Origin: Arachis hypogaea
Lineage: Eukaryota > Streptophyta > Magnoliopsida > Fabales > Fabaceae
DNA length: 64,000 nt
Direction: 5' to 3'
NCBI RefSeq assembly: GCF_003086295.3
Contig: NC_092050.1
Coordinates: 145,950,199 to 146,014,198, forward strand
A model generated the notes under the pieces. The model saw nothing but the letters and a program-made list of their open reading frames with translations, searched no databases and was not told the origin of the DNA. Numbering within the stretch: position 1 is the stretch's first letter; each line of letters begins with the position of its first letter. A program made the translations under genes and the position numbers. This document shows, one piece after another, positions 23,899 through 34,619 of the stretch.

Positions 23899-24639
23899 CA
23901 TCGGCAAATGTGGTGGGCTCCACATCATCATCATCCTCATCCCGAAATATATCTTTCACATCATTTGGTGCTCCACCTTGTTGGCATTCTGGTAACACAT
24001 CATCAATGCCGGCCATTGTAATCGCAACATCAACTACGAGCCCAGTGTCAACGCTTTCTCTATCACGAGTGAGGTTTAGATCACCAGCGAAGGACGGGGA
24101 GGCCACCAAAACTGCCTCAGGCTCAATCATGGGTCGATGAAGAGGCACCAACAGGCCTCGAACTAGAGCAGGCTATGTGGCTGAAGGCAAAGGAATCCGG
24201 TTAGAACCTCCTGAACTAGAGACCACATCCACAAATTTGGCCAACAGCTTAGGAGTCCTCACCTCCCGGAATTGCCGACGATAATGGAATAGAACTTTCA
24301 GATCTTCGTCGCTGCCTATGACGAATGAATCATACTTCACATCATCCCGTAAAACAGATATCGAAATTCTGTAGAATAACTTCACCCGTTTCATGCCTTG
24401 CAGCCCCAGTTTTTGGATTATAGTATCCTGAAACTCGGTGAAACTCGTCGAAGGTTTCATCAAAACACTAATCGAATTCTTATCAATAAACTTAATTTCG
24501 GAATGCATTTTTTCTTAATCGACCCTCTATAGTGCACCAAAACTAAGAAACTCTTATCGCTAGCCATTGTGGGGCTCACTATGATAAAGAATTCACATTT
24601 CACAGCTATTTATATACATTTGTACCCTACAAAATCGAA

Positions 24640-24960
24640 TTACCCAACATCCATTTATATATGTTGCTGAAAGTATAGTAAATCTACCTCCTCTAATTCG
24701 ATTTATTTATGTTGATCTCGACGCAAATAAATCGAATTAGGGGACTTCGATTTACTTGGAAACGTACCTCCCATGCATAAATCTAACTAGTTTAATTTGA
24801 TTTACATGGAAATGTAACCATACATGCATAAATTGATGGGAGCTAATTCGATTTACGTGAATATCTACTAAATCGAATTTATCTGTTTCGATTTACATAG
24901 AACTATGATAAATAGAGTTTGGCTGCTTTGATTTACATAAAAATGCCCTCTAAAAATATA
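24640..24960. repeat. MULE right subterminal array
   Basis: At least eight AATTCGATTTA / AAATCGAATT motifs, matching the left array at 19511-19935. Confidence 0.8.
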
Positions 24961-25034
24961 CATGTAACGATTTTTTATATAAGTGATTTACGTGATATTA
25001 AATGAGCATTGGTTTATCTAAGTGATTTGTCCCT

Positions 25035-25066
<32 letters not shown>

Positions 25067-26219
25067 TTTATTAAATTATTAACTAGTCAAATTCACTATT
25101 TGGCTTCACTTACCTACCTCCTACCCTAATCGCAATTTTGACTATTTGATAATATAAAAAAATTTTCACATCACAATATTTGTGAGTTACGTAAATACTA
25201 AATACACACTAAAATTTCTTTTCTTTTTTTTTTCTTTTTTAAGTGGCATACATCATTTACTAGACAGCGAAAGAAATATGAAGAAATATTAAACATGGGA
25301 TAGTGTTATATAAGTATCACGTATCAACTAAACTTTTAACAATTGGCTTATTTATTTATTTTTCAAGCTAATTAACTAGTAATTAATTAATTAACGAAAT
25401 AATAAATTGAAAATCCTATAAAGCATATTCTAACATATACATATTTTGATCCCCGGGCTTACGATTCGACGAGAATGGTTAACTTTCAATGATTCCCACG
25501 AACTTCAGATTTAAACGAACAAAATGATTCCCCACGAATTGAACAAGACGAGATGACGTAAAGATTATGGGGAGGCATTCATTCTCCTAACGAAAGGAAA
25601 AGTAAACTGCTTTATTCCCTTTTCATTTCAGAGAAAAAAAAAAAAACACATTTGATACACGGTCAAGAGAATTCAATTGATAGTGGGTATATAATTTTTT
25701 GGATTAATTTCAATTGATGGTGTATAATTTTCTAGAAAAAATTTTAATTCACTAAAAACGTAAAGGGGTTATTGTACTAGCGTTCACTAAAAGGAAAAAT
25801 AAAGAGTGGTCCTACTTTTGAAATTAAAGAGTTAAACTAATAGTTAATCATTAATAGTTGAAGGATTCTGATTAAATTTTATATATTAGAATTGAAATTA
25901 CCTAGCATTTTTAATTTGACAATATCATTAACAAATGATAAAAAATAACATTATTAAATAAAGAGATGCGTTATTTTTTTTTTTCCAAAATCAACTCTTC
26001 TTAAAAAATTGGATGGAAGAGCAAACTCTAGTTTGGTTCACGTTAATTTTTATAAATTTATCTAAAAATAAATTAGTTTATTCAAAGAGGAAAAAAAGAA
26101 AAGCAAAACTGAAAAAAATAAAGCAGTCTTTAACCTTTTAAAATCTTTGATAATCACGTTTTTTGTTTTTATCAGTAGTGAAATTTCATTGATCCTCAAT
26201 TGAAATTACAAGTATTTTT
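25067..26219. other. AT-rich spacer
   Basis: It follows an (AT)n tract at 25042-25066. I recognise no gene or element. Confidence 0.5.
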
Positions 26220-27623
26220 TGTTGTAAAATAAATAAATAAATAAAAATATATAAATAAAAAATTTTAGTATTAATATTCATTAATATTATTATCTCAATA
26301 TAATTAAGGTGATTCATATATATTTATTAATATGTTGCAGGATATATTTATATAGGAATAGAAAAATATTTTATATTGATGTTGTGTGTATTATATGAGA
26401 CATTGTTCTTCTATTTGTACTGGTACCAAGTTTATAATTTTAAACTTCATTAATTTAACCCATTTTGAGAATTTGAGCCTTTTTCTTATTGAAAAACTTA
26501 GTTGCCCATCTTATGAAAAAAGTCAAATTCTGTTCATATCACAACACTTCTTTTTAGATGTCTATTTAAGATTATTCTTTATTAAAATTTTTTAAAGATA
26601 AATTCAATAAAAAAAATTAAATGAAGAAAAAAGAATACAATATTCTTTATGATGAGAACTGTCTCATTAAAAACTTTGTTAAGAAAAATCCAATAGGAAT
26701 AAAATCTGACAAAAAAAAAAGAGTATAGCATCCCCCTTTTATCAATATTGTTTAATATCTCGAAATCAGCACATCCTAATTTGATGTACCAATCTTTCAA
26801 AAGGGAGGTTTGGAAGTGACTTTATAAATAAATCTGCCAGATTATCACTTGAGCAGATCTATTGGATATCAATGGTTCCTTGATTTTGAAGGTATTTGGA
26901 AGAAATATGTTTTGTTCTATCACCTTTGATGTATCCACCCTTAAGTTGAGCAATGCATGCTGTATTATCTTCAAACAGAATAGTTAAAGATATTTTCCTA
27001 TCAATAAGTCCACATGATGATAGAATATATTGGATTAAACTCATAAGATCAAAACACTTGCAACTTAATTCATGTATCGCTAGTATTTCAACATGATTAG
27101 AAGACGTTATTGCTATCGTCTATTTTGTAGACATTCATAATATAGCTGTATTACTATATGTGAATAGGTATCTTATTTGAGATATTTCTTTATGTAAATT
27201 AGACAAGTATCCTGTATTTACATAATCAATTAATTGTATCTTCTTAAATTTTGATAAGAGTCTTGTATTGATAATGTGTTGTAAAATAAATAAATAAATA
27301 TAAATAGATAAATTTAATATTAATATTCATTATTCACTAATATAATTATCTCAATATAAGTGAGATGATTCATTTATATTCACTAATATATTACAACTTA
27401 CACCTATATAAAAAGATGTATATATTTTATAATGATCTTATATGTATATTATCTGAGACTTTATCCCTATTTATATACATACCGAATTTATATTTTTAAA
27501 TTTCATTAATTTAATCTATTTTAACAATTTGAGCTGTTTTTTATTAAAAAACTAAGCAGCCCATCTTATAAAAAAAAAAAAAAAAAAAAAGTCAAATCCT
27601 TAAGGAGCATTCATATTGCAACA
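26220..27623 (-). mobile_element. Internally deleted Ty1-copia element
   Basis: Direct LTRs lie at 26220-26546 and 27277-27623 (both start tgttgtaaaataaataaata on the plus strand and end near caaca). Flanking 5-mers are ttttt and tcttt, a duplication with one mismatch. Read on the minus strand, the sequence after the 5' LTR (cattatcaatacaagactct) matches the post-LTR sequence of the copia at 29238. It then jumps directly to the RNase H part of pol (about 27240-26770: SLIQYILSSCGLIDRKI, FEDNTACIAQLKGGYIKGDR), with frame damage. gag, protease, integrase and RT are gone. Confidence 0.85.
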
Positions 27624-28411
27624 TCTTTGTTAAACTTCGTAATTGTTACAACCATTATTTTCTGCCTTATTATTGAGAGGTATGCAAGTCTCTGTTTGGT
27701 CCGAAATTTGGTCTCGTATATATCCAAAGTATATTTTATCATGTTTGAGTTTATTATTTTTATTTAGTATCATTTTTAGATTAAATTTTTGTTATTCCAA
27801 GTCCACTCAGCTCATTTCAAAATCATATTATGTAACTAAAATGCATATTTATAATGAATTAATAACAAAATTTAATATTTTTATATTTTAATTAATATTT
27901 GTATATTATATAATACTATTTTATCTTTATAATAATTTATTTCTTATATGAATGTATATGATATTTATTAAATTTAACATTTAAAATAATATTTTATTAA
28001 TTTATTATGTACAATTTATAAAATTATATATATACTAATTATATGTTTTGGTCGACCTGATTTAAATTAGATTTGAATTTTTAAAATAAATCTAATAAAA
28101 TATTATAGTCGAATTAGAGTTTAACAAAATCCGGACCAACCTTAGCATTGATTTTAGCTTGATGGCTATGTAATAGGGTATTTGGGTCACATTGTTTTTT
28201 GTTTTCTGGTGGCTTTGTTGTTGGAAAGCTTGGGACATTTGATTTCGTTTTTTAAGAAAAAGGTAATAGAATTTTGAAATATAAATGAAATAAATAGTTA
28301 AATATGAAATTTGAATATTTATTAATATATATAATATTTATATTAAATTTTTTATTTTGAGAAATAAATATTAATTTTGAAAAATCTTTTCATACATATA
28401 TTTTAAAAATG

Positions 28412-28538
28412 GGTAATGCTAGGAAGAAAAAAAACAGCCAGAACTTGCCTTATCTAGCATTTATTAATTGTCGCAATAATTAATGAATGCTAAACAAGGC
28501 AAATTATGGTTGTTTTTGGCTAATTTTCTTTGGTTACC
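28412..28538. mobile_element. Short fold-back element (MITE-like)
   Basis: About 127 bases whose two halves are inverted copies of one another: ggtaatgctaggaa...aacttgcctt at the left against aaggcaaattatgg...ggttacc at the right, meeting in taattgtcgcaataatta. No coding content. The target duplication is unclear. The surrounding 27624-29237 is AT-rich with nothing else recognisable. Confidence 0.7.
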
Positions 28539-29237
28539 AAACATTTCCGTTTAAAAATATCCTATCTCTTAAAAAAAATTTCTTCTTAAAAAAAATACAA
28601 ATTTCTCTCTAATAAATTTAACTAAATCCACTTTAAATATAACCATTTTAGTTATTACTTTACACTTTGATCGTATCTAGGAACCGAATAAATACGACCA
28701 ATCATCCCACCGAATTCACTATATTTGATGGTATGATTGATTTATATTTCAATTATCTTTTTAATTATTCTATTTCAACTTAATTTCAGTATGCTACTCC
28801 TTTACAATTATCAATTTAATATTTTTTATACATTAGAAGTTAATAAAAATTATATCTAAATATAATAATTATTTATGATAAAAATTCAAAATGACAATAA
28901 TTTTAAAACGAATAAAAGTAGTATTGTTTATTGAAAAATTATAAGAAAGATGCTTAATGACTTAGGTCACTCATCTATCTTTGATACGACCTATTAACTA
29001 CTAGGCCTAACCCATTAGTTTAACGAACCTTATTAATTCATTTTTATGATTTTCCTTTTTTAAAATTTCAGATGAATTCATGAATAAAATAGACTAACCA
29101 TGTTTCTAGTTCGTAATTAGCAAGCATGATACAAGTATACATCACAAAAAGAAAAGTCCACCTTTAATTTTAATATTTTTTCCTTATATAATAATTAATC
29201 AAATAAATAAATTAAACTAGTAATACTAAGTACTAAC

Positions 29238-29650
29238 TGCTGTGATAAGCTTAGTTACGTGGATGCTCATTTATGATGGACGGTTCAGTTTTTCTAAGGA
29301 AGTGAACATTTAATGAGAATTTGGAAAAGTTATCTCATGAAAACTATAAATAGAGGCTTAAACCTCTGTATGTAATACACAGCAATAATAAAACAAAAGC
29401 AAATGCAATTCTCTCTCTCTTTACTTTTAATATTTCTTTCTATCTTTATATATATATACACATTACAACATATAATATTCTTTATCTTTTGTACTATTCT
29501 ATTATATACTTTAATATTATTAAATATATTAATTATATCTACTATATTGATATAGTAATTCCAGTGAATATTACTACTTGAGTTATCTAATTATATTTTT
29601 ATATTTTATATTTGTTACTTCTTCCTTATTTATTTAGTTATTTTATAACA
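29238..29650 (+). repeat. Copia 5' LTR
   Basis: Contains TATA (ctataaatagagg) about 110 bases in and ends ttataaca. It is followed at once by the primer-binding region. Confidence 0.92.
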
Positions 29651-29710
29651 CGTTATCAGCACAAGACTCTAATCAAATTTTTAGGAAGACTCAGGTAACA
29701 AATTTTTATT

Positions 29711-30394
29711 ATGTTGAAGCTCTCTTATCTTGAATTTAATGCTCTTGATATATCTGGAAATAATTATTTATCATGGATACTAGATGTTAAAATCCATCTT
29801 GATTTAATGGATCTTGAAGATACCATTAAGGCTGAAAATAATGCATCCCAGAAGGATAAAGCCAAAGCCATGATTTTTCTTCGTCGTCATGTTGACGTAT
29901 GATTGAAAAATGAATATCCCACATTAAAAGATCCTGCAGATATGTGGAAAGGCCTTGAAGAAAGATACAATCATCAAAAGACGGTGATACTTCCTCAAGT
30001 CCGATATGTTAGAGAAAATTTTCTCGACCTTCCATACCTCGATTGTGCTCCTACAGCAGCAGTATCGAGAAAAAGAATTTAAAAATGTTCTGAGTTAATT
30101 TCTTGCTTTCTTGTTGCTGAACGCCAACAATGAGTTGCTCTTAAGAAATCATGAAGCGCGCCCAGCTGGCGCCGCCCCATTTCCTGAAACAAATGCGGCA
30201 AATTATAACTCTAGAAGAGGTAAATGACAAGGTTTTAATAACAAGAAAAATCATGAAAGGAAAAGAATGACAAAGGAAGGGAAACAAATTTTGTTTCAAA
30301 TGATGAAAATTCCACCACTCATTATAATGTATCTAATTTCTTTAAGGATTCTGAAGGAAATATTGGCTATTTGATCAATGATGGAATAGTTTGA
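29711..30394 (+). pseudogene. Copia gag, broken
   Basis: 63 codons (LEFNALDISGNNYLSWILDV, the usual copia gag start) end in a TGA at 29900. The text then continues in the same frame (NEYPTLKDPADMWKGLEERY), shifts, and reaches a degraded knuckle region near 30290 (NKFCFK then a stop). The particle protein cannot be made from this copy as it stands, so the element would depend on gag supplied elsewhere. Confidence 0.8.
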
Positions 30395-30442
30395 TATGTG
30401 TATATGTTTGTTAAGTATTCATGTGAATAATTTTTACTGTGC

Positions 30443-33400
30443 ATGTTCTTTTGCTCATTTTATTTTTATTATTATCTGTTTTTTTTTTTAAGAAAAATGA
30501 CAAGGACATATTCTGAAGATATTTGCCTTGCAGATAGTGCAAGTTCGCACACTATTCTTAAAAGTATTATATATTTTACCCATCTTGTGCCAAAAGAAGA
30601 GTATGTTAATACTATTATTGGCTCAGGCAATGTGATTGAAGGCTCCGGAAGAGCTATAATTTTGTTTCCCGAAGGAACAAAATTCATAATAAATAATGCA
30701 CTATTGTCTACCAAGTCTCTAAGAAACTTGTTGAGTTTCAAAGATATTCGCCGAAATGGATATCATATTGAGACAATGAATGAGAAAAATCATGAGTATT
30801 TATATATCACAACTCATGATTCAGATAAGAAAGTTATATTAGAAAAATTACCCTCACTTTCATCTGGGTTGTATTATACTAAGATTAGTGCAATTGAATC
30901 ACATGCCATTGTAAACCAGAAGTTTACTAGCCCAAATGAATTCATAACTTGGCATGATAGATTGGGTCATCCGGGAACAACCATGATGAGGAGAATTATT
31001 GAAAACTCTCATGGACAGTCACTAAAGAACCAGAAAATTCTTAAAACTAGTGAATTTTGTTGTGTTGCATGTTCTCAAGGGAAGTTAATTTTAAAGCCAT
31101 CACCAGTAAAGATTGGATTTGAGTCCCCTGAATTCCTAGAAAGGATTCAAGGTGATATATGTGGACCTATTCATCCACCATGTGGATCTTTTAGATATTT
31201 TATGGTCTTGATAGACGCATCCTCGAGATGGTCACATGTGTGCTTATTATCTTCTCGCAACCTGGCGTTTGCGAGATTACTGGCTCAAATTATTCGATTA
31301 AAAACACAATTTCCAGAAAATCCAATCAAAGCAATTCGTCTTGATAATGCTGGTGAATTTACTTCCCAAGCTTTTGATGCTTATTGTATGGCTAATGGAA
31401 TAAGTATTGAACATCCAGTAGCTTATGTTCACACACAAAATGGGTTAGCAGAATCGCTTATTAAACGCCTCCAATTAATTGCTAGACCCTTGCTTATGAA
31501 AACAAATCTCCCAACCTCGGTTTGGGGACATGCTATTTTACATGCCGCAGCACTTATTCGTTTGAGACCAACGAGTTACCATCACTTCTCTCCTATGCAA
31601 TTAGCTTTTGGCCAGCAGCCAAATGTTTCCCATTTAAGAATATTTGGGTGTGCGATATATGTTCCCATTGCACCACCTGATCGCACCAAAATGGGACCCC
31701 AAAGAAAATTGGGGATATATGTTGGATATGATTCTCCCTCTATAGTGAGGTATCTTGAGATACAAACTGGAGAGGTATTTAAAGCCCGGTTTGCGGATTG
31801 TCATTTTGATGAATCAAAATTTTCAACATTAGGGGGAGAGAATAAACTTCCTGAAAAGGAACTTAATTGGAATGCATCATCATTGATGCATTTAGATCCT
31901 CGATCAGGGCAATGTGAACTAGAAGTTCAAAAGATTATACATTTGCAAAGAATAGCAAATGAATTGCCTGATGCATTTTCCGATACAAAGAGGATAACCA
32001 AATCTTATATACCAGCGGAAAATGCCCCAATTCGAATTGATATCCCAGTAGGACAAGTAGCCACTGAAGCAAATACACGCCAGAAGCGTGGTAGGCCTGT
32101 CAGTTCCAAAGATAAAAATTCTCGAAAGAGAAAAGAGGTAAATACGATTCCTGTTGAAAAAGACATAGTAAAGACACATGCAGTTGTCCAAAATTCTGAT
32201 ATAGTGTTAACGCCAGAAGACGTTCAGGTACCTGAAAATTGTGAAAATGATGAGATCTCAATAAATTATGTCTTTACAGGAGAGAAATGGGACCGGAATA
32301 AGACAATTGTCAATGAAATATTTGCATATAATGTGGCATTGAATATCATGCATGAAAATAAGGATCTTGAGCCAAGATCAGTCGAAGAATGTCGACAAAG
32401 GAATGATTGGCCAAAATGGAAAGAAGCCATGAAGGCTGAATTAGACTCACTTGCAAAACGTGAAGTCTTTGGACCTGTAGTCCGTACACCTGAAGATGTA
32501 AAACCTGCTGGATACCGATGGGCATTTGTGAGAAAACGAAATGAGAAAAATGAAGTTGTACGCTACAAAGCTCGACTTGTAGCACAAGGTTTTTCTCAGA
32601 GGCCAGGTATAGATTATGAAGAAACGTATTCTCCTGTAGTGGATGCGATAACATTGCGTTATTTGGTCAGTTTATCTGCATATTATAAACTGCATATGCA
32701 TTTAATGGATGTGGTGACAGCTTATTTATACGGCTCATTAGATCGGGATATCTATATGAAAGTCCCTGAAGGACTAAAGATATCTAAATCATCCAATGAA
32801 TATTCGCAAGGGTTATACTCAGTCAAATTGCAAAGATCTTTATATGGTCTAAAGCAATCCGGACAAATATGGTATAATCGTCTTACTGAGTATCTGGCCA
32901 AAAACGGATTCAAGAATGATGATATCTGCCCATGTGTTTTCATAAAGAAAACTACATCTGGGTTCATTATAATTGCTGTGTACGTTGATGATTTAAATAT
33001 CATTGGGACTCTTGAAGAGATTCCAACAATTATAAAAACTCTAAAAGAAGAGTTTGAGATGAAAGATCTTGGAAGAACTAAATTTTGTCTTGGCCTGCAG
33101 ATCGAGCATATAAAAAATGGGATCTTTATTCATCAAACAACATACACAGAGAAGATCTTGAAGAGATTTTATATGGATAAGTCACATCCCTTGAGTACCC
33201 CAATGATCGTAAGATCTTTGGATGTGGAGAAGGATCAATTCCGTCCTAAAGAAGGAAATGAAGATATCCTTGGTCCTGAAGTACCATATCTTAATGCCAT
33301 TGGAGCGCTAATGTATCTTGCTAATAATACAAGACCCGATATATCATTTGCTGTGAATTTACTAGCAAGGTATAGTTCCTCTCTAACCAGAAGACATTGG

Positions 33401-33982
33401 AGTGGAATCAAGAAAATCTTTCGATATCTTCATGGAACGGTTGATATGGGATTGTTTTATCCCTATGGATCCAAGTCACAACGAGTTGGCTATGCAGATG
33501 CCAGATACTTGTCTGATCCACATAAAGGGAGATCTCAAACAGGATACTTGTTCACATATGGTGGAACAGCTATATCATGGAGGTCCACGAAACAGACGAT
33601 TGCTGCAATATCCTCTAATCATGCCGAAATACTAACAATTCATGAAGCAAGTCGTGAGTGTTTTTGGCTGAGGAGTTTGATCCAATATATCCTGTCATCA
33701 TGTGGACTGATTGATCATAAGATAGCTCCAACTGTCTTGTTTGAAGATAATACAGCATGCATTGCTCAACTTAAAGGCGGATACATCAAAGGTGATAGAA
33801 CAAAGCATATTTCTCCCAAATTCTTCTTCACTCATGATCTTCAAAATCAAGGGACAATTGATATTCAACAGATCCGCTCAAGTGATAATCTGGCAGATTT
33901 ATTCACAAAGTCACTCCCAAAATCTTCCTTTGAAAGATTGGTACATGAGATTGGGATGCGCCGATTTCGAGACATTAAATGA
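30443..33982 (+). CDS. Copia pol polyprotein (protease end, integrase, RT, RNase H)
   Basis: 1179 codons, no stops. Protease active-site DSA-type motif at 31-33 (ADSASSHTIL). GAG-pre-integrase zinc residues H171, H176, C207 and C210. Integrase core D238, D301 and E337 (35 residues between the last two, DD35E). RT with D756 (LMDVVTAYLYG) and YVDD 847-850. RNase H with D1019, E1062, D1102 and the end motif SDNLADLFTKSLP. The usual YxDADWAGD of RNase H is altered to YADARYLSD. The first 18 residues (FFCSFYFYYYLFFFLRK) are probably not translated as such: the first sensible Met is 19, and the true start would come by fusion with gag. The reading frame is intact while gag is broken. Confidence 0.92.
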   Translation: MFFCSFYFYYYLFFFLRKMTRTYSEDICLADSASSHTILKSIIYFTHLVPKEEYVNTIIGSGNVIEGSGRAIILFPEGTKFIINNALLSTKSLRNLLSFKDIRRNGYHIETMNEKNHEYLYITTHDSDKKVILEKLPSLSSGLYYTKISAIESHAIVNQKFTSPNEFITWHDRLGHPGTTMMRRIIENSHGQSLKNQKILKTSEFCCVACSQGKLILKPSPVKIGFESPEFLERIQGDICGPIHPPCGSFRYFMVLIDASSRWSHVCLLSSRNLAFARLLAQIIRLKTQFPENPIKAIRLDNAGEFTSQAFDAYCMANGISIEHPVAYVHTQNGLAESLIKRLQLIARPLLMKTNLPTSVWGHAILHAAALIRLRPTSYHHFSPMQLAFGQQPNVSHLRIFGCAIYVPIAPPDRTKMGPQRKLGIYVGYDSPSIVRYLEIQTGEVFKARFADCHFDESKFSTLGGENKLPEKELNWNASSLMHLDPRSGQCELEVQKIIHLQRIANELPDAFSDTKRITKSYIPAENAPIRIDIPVGQVATEANTRQKRGRPVSSKDKNSRKRKEVNTIPVEKDIVKTHAVVQNSDIVLTPEDVQVPENCENDEISINYVFTGEKWDRNKTIVNEIFAYNVALNIMHENKDLEPRSVEECRQRNDWPKWKEAMKAELDSLAKREVFGPVVRTPEDVKPAGYRWAFVRKRNEKNEVVRYKARLVAQGFSQRPGIDYEETYSPVVDAITLRYLVSLSAYYKLHMHLMDVVTAYLYGSLDRDIYMKVPEGLKISKSSNEYSQGLYSVKLQRSLYGLKQSGQIWYNRLTEYLAKNGFKNDDICPCVFIKKTTSGFIIIAVYVDDLNIIGTLEEIPTIIKTLKEEFEMKDLGRTKFCLGLQIEHIKNGIFIHQTTYTEKILKRFYMDKSHPLSTPMIVRSLDVEKDQFRPKEGNEDILGPEVPYLNAIGALMYLANNTRPDISFAVNLLARYSSSLTRRHWSGIKKIFRYLHGTVDMGLFYPYGSKSQRVGYADARYLSDPHKGRSQTGYLFTYGGTAISWRSTKQTIAAISSNHAEILTIHEASRECFWLRSLIQYILSSCGLIDHKIAPTVLFEDNTACIAQLKGGYIKGDRTKHISPKFFFTHDLQNQGTIDIQQIRSSDNLADLFTKSLPKSSFERLVHEIGMRRFRDIK

Positions 33983-34186
33983 TGTCGGCAAGAGGGGGAG
34001 ACTGTACTCTTTTCCCTTGGTCAAGTTTTTTCCCATTGGGTTTTTCTTGACAAGGTTTTTAATGAGGCAATCTCCATCACGAATGATATTGTACTCTTTT
34101 TCCTTCACTAAAGTTTTTTCCCACTGGATTTTTCTTTAGTAAGGTTTTAATGAGGCAATAATCCTAAATGGTCATCCAAGGGGGAG

Positions 34187-34394
34187 TGTTGTGATAAGCT
34201 TAGTTACGTGGATGCCCATTTATGATAGGCGGTTTAGTTTTTCCAAAGAAGTGAACATTTAATGAGAATTTAGAAAAGCTATCTCATGAATACTATAAAT
34301 AGAGGCTTAAGTCTCTGTATGTAATACACAGCAATAATAAAACAAAAACAAATGCAATTCTCTCTCTCTTTACTTTTAATACTTCTTTCTATCT

Positions 34395-34431
<37 letters not shown>

Positions 34432-34619
34432 TTACAACATATAATATTCTTTATCTTTCGTACTATTCTATTATATACTTTAATATTATTAAATATATTA
34501 ATTACATCTACTATATTGATATAATAATTCCAATGAATATTATTATTTGAGTTATCTAATTATATTTTTATATTTTATATTTTTTACTTCTTCCTTATTT
34601 ATTTAGTTATTTTATAACA
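34187..34619 (+). repeat. Copia 3' LTR
   Basis: Starts TGTTGTGATAAGCT directly after the polypurine tract and ends TTTATAACA. The TA/CA tract near 34398-34430 is longer than in the 5' LTR. Confidence 0.93.

Larger units (their letters stand above)
21480..24508 (-). pseudogene. MuDR-type transposase, N-terminal part only, split by an insertion
   Basis: The start is at 24508. The frame 24508-24173 carries the N-terminal PB1-like region (KLGLQGMKRVKLFYRISISV, SFVIGSDEDLKVLFHYRRQF). A linker rich in Asp and Ser follows at 24151-23789. After an insertion of about 1.9 kb the protein resumes at about 21720-21480 (DTQDTGG, QFQDKEEAVLSVKTYSF, ESDYRKYHGK) with one stop, and then ends before the FAR1/MULE catalytic domain. 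This is typical text of an abundant legume MULE family. It is non-functional. Confidence 0.8.
19440..25032. mobile_element. Mutator-like element (MULE) with PMD gene and partial MuDR-type transposase
   Basis: The ends are GACAAATGACCGAGATAAAC (19441 on) and, read inwards from 25032, GGACAAATCACTTAGATAAA, a diverged terminal inverted repeat. Flanking 9-mers are ctcatttaa (19431-19439) and ctcatttta (25033-25041), 8 of 9 identical, as expected of a MULE target duplication. Inside both ends are arrays of AATTCGAATTA-like motifs. The element holds a PMD pseudogene (plus) and the N-terminal part of a transposase (minus) converging near 21.4 kb. The catalytic half of the transposase is missing. Confidence 0.85.
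29238..34619 (+). mobile_element. Full-length Ty1-copia retrotransposon, 5.4 kb
   Basis: The left LTR is 29238-29650 and the right LTR 34187-34619, with TG...CA ends (left start mutated to TGCTGTG). The 5-base target duplication CTAAC is perfect (29233-29237, 34620-34624). The primer-site region after the left LTR is cgttatcagcacaagactc. The polypurine tract aagggggag lies directly before 34187. The LTRs are about 95-97% identical by eye, apart from a length difference in a TA/CA tract, so insertion is fairly recent. The TATA box is in ctataaatagagg (29346-29358). A broken gag is followed by an open pol. Confidence 0.95.

Noticed and set aside
31919..33003. Several minus-strand frames of 80-100 codons
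   Set aside because: All lie opposite the open copia pol frame and show no independent family text.
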